A stretch of 27,224 nt of DNA. It comes from Myxococcales bacterium UBA5297. GTDB lineage: Bacteria; Myxococcota; Myxococcia; Myxococcales; UBA5297. The first letter of the stretch is position 1. Each line of letters opens with the position of its first letter. A program made the position numbers and the translations under genes. Where the stretch lies: positions 120,392 through 147,615 of the forward strand of contig DHSB01000072.1 in the NCBI GenBank assembly GCA_002408385.1, in the 5' to 3' direction. The notes under the pieces were generated by a model. That model was not told the origin of the DNA. It saw nothing but the letters and a program-made list of their open reading frames with translations, and did not search any database. This document shows, in pieces, positions 23,427 through 27,224 of the stretch.

Positions 23427-24152
23427 ATGGGCTTGGGCGGCGATACTTCGGCGGCTGGGGCCGGACTGGAGCAGGCGAACGCGCACAGGCGGAGCCGCCT
23501 GCTCGAGCTGCTGGTCTTCTTGTTTCTCATCGTGCCGTCGATGGTCTTCTCGTTCCTCGACGCAACCGGCACCGGATTGGGCTTCGTCCTCACGGCGATG
23601 GCCACCATCCTTCGAGACCTCTCGCTGGTGAGCCTCATCGCTTTCTTCCTGTGGAGAAACGGCGAGCCGGTGCGGCGCATCGGGTGGACGCAAGGCAAGG
23701 GGCTGCGCGAGGTCGTCGTCGGGCTGCTCGCGTTCGTGGCGGTCCTCTATGGCGCCGCGCTGCTGCAGATCCTCCTTCGACGTGTCGGGCTCGAGTCGCC
23801 CGAGAGGCTGCCGCACGACCTCATCGCGTCGGGGGCCGGCGAGCTGGTGCTCGCCTCCTTGCTCGTGATCGTGGTCGCGTTTGCCGAGGAGACCATCTTC
23901 CGGGGCTATCTCATCCTCAGGCTCTTCGAGGTGACGCACAGCAGGCTCGCCGCGCTGCTGCTCTCGGCTGCCATCTTCGCCGTCGGTCACGGTTACGAGG
24001 GGACCGCAGGCGTGGCGACGGTAGGGGCGATGGGGGTCGCCTTCGGCCTCGTCTATCTCTGGCGCGGCAGCCTCATCGCCCCCATCGTCATGCACTTCCT
24101 CCAGGACTTCACGGTGCTCGTGCTCCTCCCGGTGCTCGGGGTCGGTCCTTGA
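23427..24152 (+). CDS. CPBP-family intramembrane metalloprotease (Abi domain)
   Basis: 241 residues with about six to eight hydrophobic segments (for example 27-46, 53-75, 95-115, 138-153, 174-188, 195-212, 217-238). The three family motifs are present: E154-E155-x3-R159 (FAEETIFRG), F184-x3-H188 (IFAVGHG) and H223-x3-D227 (IVMHFLQDF; family pattern H-x3-N/D). These form the intramembrane zinc or glutamyl site of the Rce1/CPBP group. The group processes CAAX-type proteins in eukaryotes and has mixed roles in bacteria, including bacteriocin immunity and stress signalling. The ATG lacks a strong Shine-Dalgarno. It lies in the inner membrane. The next gene starts 336 bases downstream. Substrate unknown. 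Confidence 0.9.
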   Translation: MGLGGDTSAAGAGLEQANAHRRSRLLELLVFLFLIVPSMVFSFLDATGTGLGFVLTAMATILRDLSLVSLIAFFLWRNGEPVRRIGWTQGKGLREVVVGLLAFVAVLYGAALLQILLRRVGLESPERLPHDLIASGAGELVLASLLVIVVAFAEETIFRGYLILRLFEVTHSRLAALLLSAAIFAVGHGYEGTAGVATVGAMGVAFGLVYLWRGSLIAPIVMHFLQDFTVLVLLPVLGVGP

Positions 24153-24218
24153 GCCGGCACCGAAGGTCGTCGCGAGGCAAGACTCGAAAGGACGCTTGGC
24201 CGAGCGAATCGTCTTCGT

Positions 24219-24284
24219 CGAGCGGCTGAACCTTCCGTGGGCGGGTTGGAAGTGCTCCCTTGCCGCTCGGTGAACGAAGGTTCG
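24219..24284 (+). other. Possible pseudoknotted structured leader
   Basis: Two perfect eight-base inverted repeats interleave. 24219-24226 pairs with 24262-24269, and 24228-24235 pairs with 24276-24283 (a G-U pair extends it by one). The order L1-L2-R1-R2 is that of an H-type pseudoknot. A GCCGCC/GGCGGC hairpin follows at about 24286-24306. The rest of the 24153-24488 gap shows no gene. It lies about 205 bases before the receiver-domain gene, so it could be part of that 5' leader or a small RNA. This is a hand-found structure, not an RNA-family match. Confidence 0.3.
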
Positions 24285-24488
24285 CGCCGCCTCTGGCATT
24301 GGCGGCAAGCTCGAGGAAGCCGCAGGCTCGGTCGCCGTCCGGGTCCAGCGCCGGCTGGCTTCGACCGGTCGCGGTCCCTCCAGCCTGCCATCGGCTCCCA
24401 ATTCGAGCAGACCGCGATGTGAATGGCCTCACGTTGACACTTGGAGGAAACCCGCGTAGTCGGCGGCGAGGGAGAGCCTGAGAACGCC

Positions 24489-24845
24489 ATGCGCATCCTT
24501 CTCATCGTCGACGACGAGCCGGAGCTCGAACCGCTGCTTCGCAGGTTGCTCAAGCGGGATTTCGACGAGATTTACTTTGTCGGGGATGCGGCAGGTGCCG
24601 AGGCGGTCCTCTGCTCATCGCCAGTGACGCACCTCGTGATCGACAACGCCCTTGGGCGCGGGTCCTCCAAGTCGGGCGTCGATTTGATTGCCGGCTGGCG
24701 CAGAACGCATCCGTCGATTGAGCTTGCCGTGCTCTTCTCGGGCTCGGCCCTCTTTTGCGAAGCTGCGCCTCCGCCTGAGATCGACGACGCCTACCTCAAG
24801 CCGACCGGTCTGGAGCCCCTGCTGGCCCGCCTTCGCCAGCGGTAG
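24489..24845 (+). CDS. Stand-alone receiver-domain protein (CheY-like, 118 aa)
   Basis: A single response-regulator receiver domain with no output domain. The acidic pocket is Asp8-Asp9 (LIVDDEPE), the phospho-acceptor is Asp52 (HLVIDNALG), the switch Ser84 lies in VLFSGSAL and the conserved Lys104-Pro105 in YLKPTG. All phosphorylation residues are therefore present. Such proteins relay phosphate or act by binding partners. No histidine kinase is adjacent, so it is an orphan. ATG 24489 lies about 13 bases after GGAGAG; the frame is open slightly upstream, but the protein begins naturally with the first beta strand at MRILLIVDDE. It is cytosolic. A possibly structured leader precedes it. Confidence 0.88.
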   Translation: MRILLIVDDEPELEPLLRRLLKRDFDEIYFVGDAAGAEAVLCSSPVTHLVIDNALGRGSSKSGVDLIAGWRRTHPSIELAVLFSGSALFCEAAPPPEIDDAYLKPTGLEPLLARLRQR

Positions 24846-25227
24846 CCGGCGGCAGCCTCACGAGGCGTCGCCGGGCGGCCGGTGTCGCGGCGCGAACGCC
24901 GATGTCGAGGCTGGAGAGCGGCGTCGAGAAGACCCTCTTCGACTCCGTCGGTTCCGCGCCCCCTGAGCGCAGCTCGACGAGGCGCGAGCGGCGGGAGCGA
25001 AGTCGCAGGCCCCGGCGACGCCCGGCCTCGCGTGCCCGGTTTTCGCTCGGCGGACGTGCCTTAGCTCCGGGAGATCGTCGCGACATCGCTCGAGCCGGCG
25101 CTCCCATCCCTCGCGACTCGTCGCTCGCTGTCCGCCGCCCTCGCGCAGGGCTGCGCGACACCTGATGAGCCGGGGCTCGGCTGGCCAGAGGTTGACCGCG
25201 GGGCGGCAGCGGCTACCCTGCGGCGCC
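24846..25227. other. Intergenic region, nothing recognised
   Basis: About 380 bases between the receiver gene and the DsbA-like gene, both on the plus strand. Open frames are Arg- and Ser-rich with no motifs. A small imperfect hairpin (GTCGAGAAG / CTTCGAC, about 24925-24945) is visible and might end the receiver transcript. Confidence 0.4.
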
Positions 25228-25881
25228 ATGCACCTGCGCGCGCTGCTCCTCGTTGCCTGTCTCAGCTCGGCCTCGTGCGTCGAGCCCTACGAAGACCTCT
25301 TCCGTCCCGTGCCGATAGGCGACTCGCCTGTCAGAGGTCCGGCCGACGCTTGGGTCACCATCGTCGAGTTCGCCGACTTCGAGTGCCCGTATTGCGCCCG
25401 GGCGGCCGACACCATCGCCGAGATCGAAGTGGCCTACGGCGCCGACGTGCGGCTTGTCTTCAAGCACTACCCGCTCGCCTCGCACCCGCGGGCGATGCCC
25501 GCGGCGATGGCTGCCGAGTGTGCCCGCGAGCAGGACCGTTTCTGGGCCATGTACGACCGGCTCTTCGATGCCCAAGGCGCGCTGTCGGCCTCGGACCTGG
25601 AGCGACACGCCGGCGTGGTGGGCCTCGACCTCGCCGCCTGGCGTGGCTGCATGAGCAGCGGCACGCACCAGTCGCGTCTCGACTCCGATGTCCAGCTCGC
25701 CGAGAGCATCGGGGTCGCCGCGACGCCCTCGTTCTTCATCAACGGCCGGCTCGTCGAGGGCGCACAGCCGCTCGCCGAGCTCAAGCGGGTCGTCGACCGC
25801 GAGCTCGAGCAGGCGAAGGCGAGCGGGATCCCTCGCGAGAGCTACTACGAGCTCGCGATCATCGGCTCGAGCGGCAGGTAG
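25228..25881 (+). CDS. DsbA-like thiol-disulfide oxidoreductase lipoprotein
   Basis: 217 residues. The signal MHLRALLLVACLSSASC predicts acylation at Cys17. The thioredoxin-fold active site is FADFECPYCARAA with Cys53-Pro-Tyr-Cys56. The cis-Pro loop is VAATPSFFING with Pro167, and the helical insertion between them (about 75-150) is typical of DsbA/Thioredoxin_4 proteins. RLVFKHYPLASHP matches the conserved segment of the DsbA-like BdbD/DsbG-type group. It should oxidise or isomerise disulfides in exported proteins while anchored in the envelope. Several Cys-rich exported proteins are encoded in this window and are possible clients, though that link is inference. The stop (25879-25881) directly abuts the stop of the convergent EEP lipoprotein gene, with no room for a terminator. 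Confidence 0.92.
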   Translation: MHLRALLLVACLSSASCVEPYEDLFRPVPIGDSPVRGPADAWVTIVEFADFECPYCARAADTIAEIEVAYGADVRLVFKHYPLASHPRAMPAAMAAECAREQDRFWAMYDRLFDAQGALSASDLERHAGVVGLDLAAWRGCMSSGTHQSRLDSDVQLAESIGVAATPSFFINGRLVEGAQPLAELKRVVDRELEQAKASGIPRESYYELAIIGSSGR

Positions 25882-26901
25882 TCACTGCGGCGGCAGGAAG
25901 TCGGCGACCAACGCCGCGTGGTCCGAGCCTCCAAGCCCCCAGCCCACGCCGTGAGCCACGCGCACGGTGCCCGGGACGTAGGCGCCGGAGGCACGCGCGT
26001 CGATGAACAGGTGGTCGATAGCGTGCGGGCCCGAGTACCAGTAGGTCCCGGCCTCGTCGTCGGGCAATTCGCCCGCGACCCGCACCAGCCCCCCAGGCGA
26101 CTCGAGCGCCGCGAGGGGCGCCGAGCCGGGCTCGTCGTTCAGGTCGCCGCCGAAGACGACGAGCGTCTCGGGGCGCTCGGCGGCCGTGGCGGCGATGATC
26201 TCCGCCGCGGCCTGGGCCTCGGCGAGCCTGCGGCCCGGGTCGTCGTTGTTCTTCGAGCGGAAATGCGCGACGAAGAGCGCCACGGGCGCCTCTCCGATCC
26301 TCAGGTGCGCCTCCAAGAGCTCTCGCGAGAAGTAGGTGCGGGAGCCGTCGGGGCGAGTGAGCACCTTGTCGGCGCGGTGCTTTCGCACCTCGTCGAGCTG
26401 TCCGCGCGCGAGGATGCCGACGTCGACCGAGCCCGGGAGGCCGATCTCGCCGAAGGCCCCCGCGGTCATCTCCGGCAGCCTTTGGGCGAGCGCGTCGAAC
26501 GCCGCTTGGGTCTCAATCTCCTGGAGCAAGACCGCGTGGACGCCGAGCCCCCGGATGGCCGCGGCGATCTGCTGGGCCCGGTCCTCGAATTGCCGTTGGG
26601 TCGGCAGCTCTTCGTATTCGTCGCCGCCGCAGGCTGCCGAGTCGCAGACCGTGTCGAAGAAGCGGCGAACGTTGAAGCTCGCCACCCGGATCCGTCCCTC
26701 GGGCGGCGAGGGGTCGCCGGCGTCGTGGCTGCCGGCATCGAGCGGACCGAAGGTCGAGCCGTCCCCGGACTCGGCGTCGGAGGCTCCCGCGTCGCGACCC
26801 GCGGGCGGTCGGCCGTAGAGCTCTTCGGGGGTTCGGGAGTGGCAGGAGGCGTTGACCGCGATGGCCGCGACGAGGACCGGGAGCAGCGAGGGCAGGTGCA
26901 T
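25882..26901 (-). CDS. EEP-family (endonuclease/exonuclease/phosphatase) lipoprotein
   Basis: 339 residues. The lipoprotein signal ends in VNASC (Cys20). A low-complexity Asp/Ala/Gly/Ser linker at about 30-68 should lift the domain off the membrane. The catalytic domain starts at RVASFNVRRF (Asn) and has LLQEIET (metal-binding Glu), FVAHFRS (His), VVFGGDLNDEPGS (Asp, Asn) and GGSDHAAL (Asp-His), all EEP catalytic positions. An extracellular nuclease or phosphatase role is likely; the substrate is unknown. It is the second EEP protein in the window and differs from the one at 22204 by being lipid-anchored. The ATG at 26901 has only a weak Shine-Dalgarno, and a 42-bp tandem array begins about 60 bases upstream. 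It abuts the DsbA-like gene stop to stop. Confidence 0.88.
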   Translation of the reverse strand: MHLPSLLPVLVAAIAVNASCHSRTPEELYGRPPAGRDAGASDAESGDGSTFGPLDAGSHDAGDPSPPEGRIRVASFNVRRFFDTVCDSAACGGDEYEELPTQRQFEDRAQQIAAAIRGLGVHAVLLQEIETQAAFDALAQRLPEMTAGAFGEIGLPGSVDVGILARGQLDEVRKHRADKVLTRPDGSRTYFSRELLEAHLRIGEAPVALFVAHFRSKNNDDPGRRLAEAQAAAEIIAATAAERPETLVVFGGDLNDEPGSAPLAALESPGGLVRVAGELPDDEAGTYWYSGPHAIDHLFIDARASGAYVPGTVRVAHGVGWGLGGSDHAALVADFLPPQ

Positions 26902-26960
26902 GGCGGGGAGCCTACTCCACTCAACGAATAGAAGGCCGGGGCTTGACCGAACCCGCCCTC

Positions 26961-27224
26961 GGCACTCGACGAGTCAAGAAACGGTGCCCACCCCACCGCC
27001 TCGGCACTCGACGAGTCAAGAAACGGTGCCCACCCCACCGCCTCGGCACTCGATGAGTCAAGAAACGGTGCCCACCCCACCGCCTCGGCACTCGATGAGT
27101 GACGAACTGTCGCCTGCGTCACCTTTTCCGGCACTCGATGAGTGAAAAACCGCCGTCTGCCCCACCTTCCCGGCACTCGATGAGTGAAAAACCGCCGTCT
27201 ACCCCACCTTCCCGGCACTCGATG
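26961..27224. repeat. 42-bp tandem repeat (minisatellite), continuing past the right edge
   Basis: Units starting GGCACTCGA begin at 26961, 27003, 27045, 27087, 27130, 27172 and 27214, spaced 42, 42, 42, 43, 42 and 42 bases. Two unit types are seen. The first three or so read on as CGAGTCAAGAAACGGTGCCC. The last ones have GTGAAAAACCGCCGTCTGCC; the 27087 unit is intermediate. All share ACTCG(A/C/T)..AGT, a short near-palindrome. The array lies upstream of the EEP lipoprotein gene, outside any supported gene. Minus-strand frames through it are open and encode a 14-residue repeat, but no start or function supports a protein. Confidence 0.92.

Noticed and set aside
22160..23698. An N-terminally extended EEP protein reaching to 23361 or 23698
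   Set aside because: Sequence upstream of about 22983 has no coding character and would cross the start of the divergent CPBP gene. A Shine-Dalgarno precedes TTG 22983.
26961..27224. CRISPR array
   Set aside because: The segments between the conserved cores are near-copies of each other rather than unique spacers, the core is short, and no cas gene is present.

Overview
The window is about 27 kb of very GC-rich DNA. Gene ends abut or overlap, GTG and TTG starts are frequent, and there are many exported lipoproteins with Ig-like, PKD or S-layer-homology (SLH) modules. This is inferred to be a chromosome segment of a myxobacterium-like member of the Myxococcota. No rRNA, tRNA or CRISPR array is visible. 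Every assignment comes from reading motifs; no database search was run.

Layout. (1) 1-7060, minus strand: a three-gene envelope operon. It comprises an Ig-repeat protein ending in a short outer-membrane beta-barrel, then two paralogous lipoproteins built from repeated Ig-like domains that carry a conserved Cys pair. Each junction is a TGATG stop/start overlap. The last gene runs off the left edge and carries an in-frame 84-bp minisatellite between its start codon and its lipoprotein signal. (2) 7061-8583: an IS66-type transposase remnant, an isolated 2[4Fe-4S] ferredoxin gene with a hairpin behind it, and non-coding DNA. (3) 8584-10733, minus strand: a lower-GC type II restriction-modification pair. 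A 21-bp direct repeat lies on each side of it, and the right copy is inside the 3' end of the next gene. (4) 11054-13563, minus strand: a two-gene cyclic-nucleotide operon, a calcineurin-like phosphodiesterase followed by a class III nucleotidyl cyclase, with a 20-bp perfect palindrome just upstream. (5) 13738-15557, plus strand: a truncated signal-peptide ORF, then an overlapping pair encoding a PD-(D/E)XK nuclease-like protein and a protein of unknown function. This pair is the best candidate here for an undescribed system. (6) 15774-17599: two exported proteins of unknown role. (7) 17358-22983, minus strand: an LpqC-like esterase lipoprotein lacking its usual catalytic His, class II fructose-bisphosphate aldolase, a metzincin-SLH lipoprotein, a small conserved hypothetical protein and an endonuclease/exonuclease/phosphatase (EEP) family protein. 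(8) 23427-25881, plus strand: a CPBP membrane protease, a stand-alone receiver protein behind a potentially structured leader, and a DsbA-like lipoprotein. (9) 25882-26901, minus strand: an EEP lipoprotein, followed at the right edge by a 42-bp tandem repeat.

How the parts work together. Regions 3 to 5 put a restriction system, a cyclic-nucleotide synthesis/degradation pair and a nuclease-containing pair next to one another, with signs of insertion at two boundaries. This looks like an accessory, possibly defence-related, hotspot. The rest reads as ordinary envelope and housekeeping functions of a predatory or social Gram-negative bacterium.
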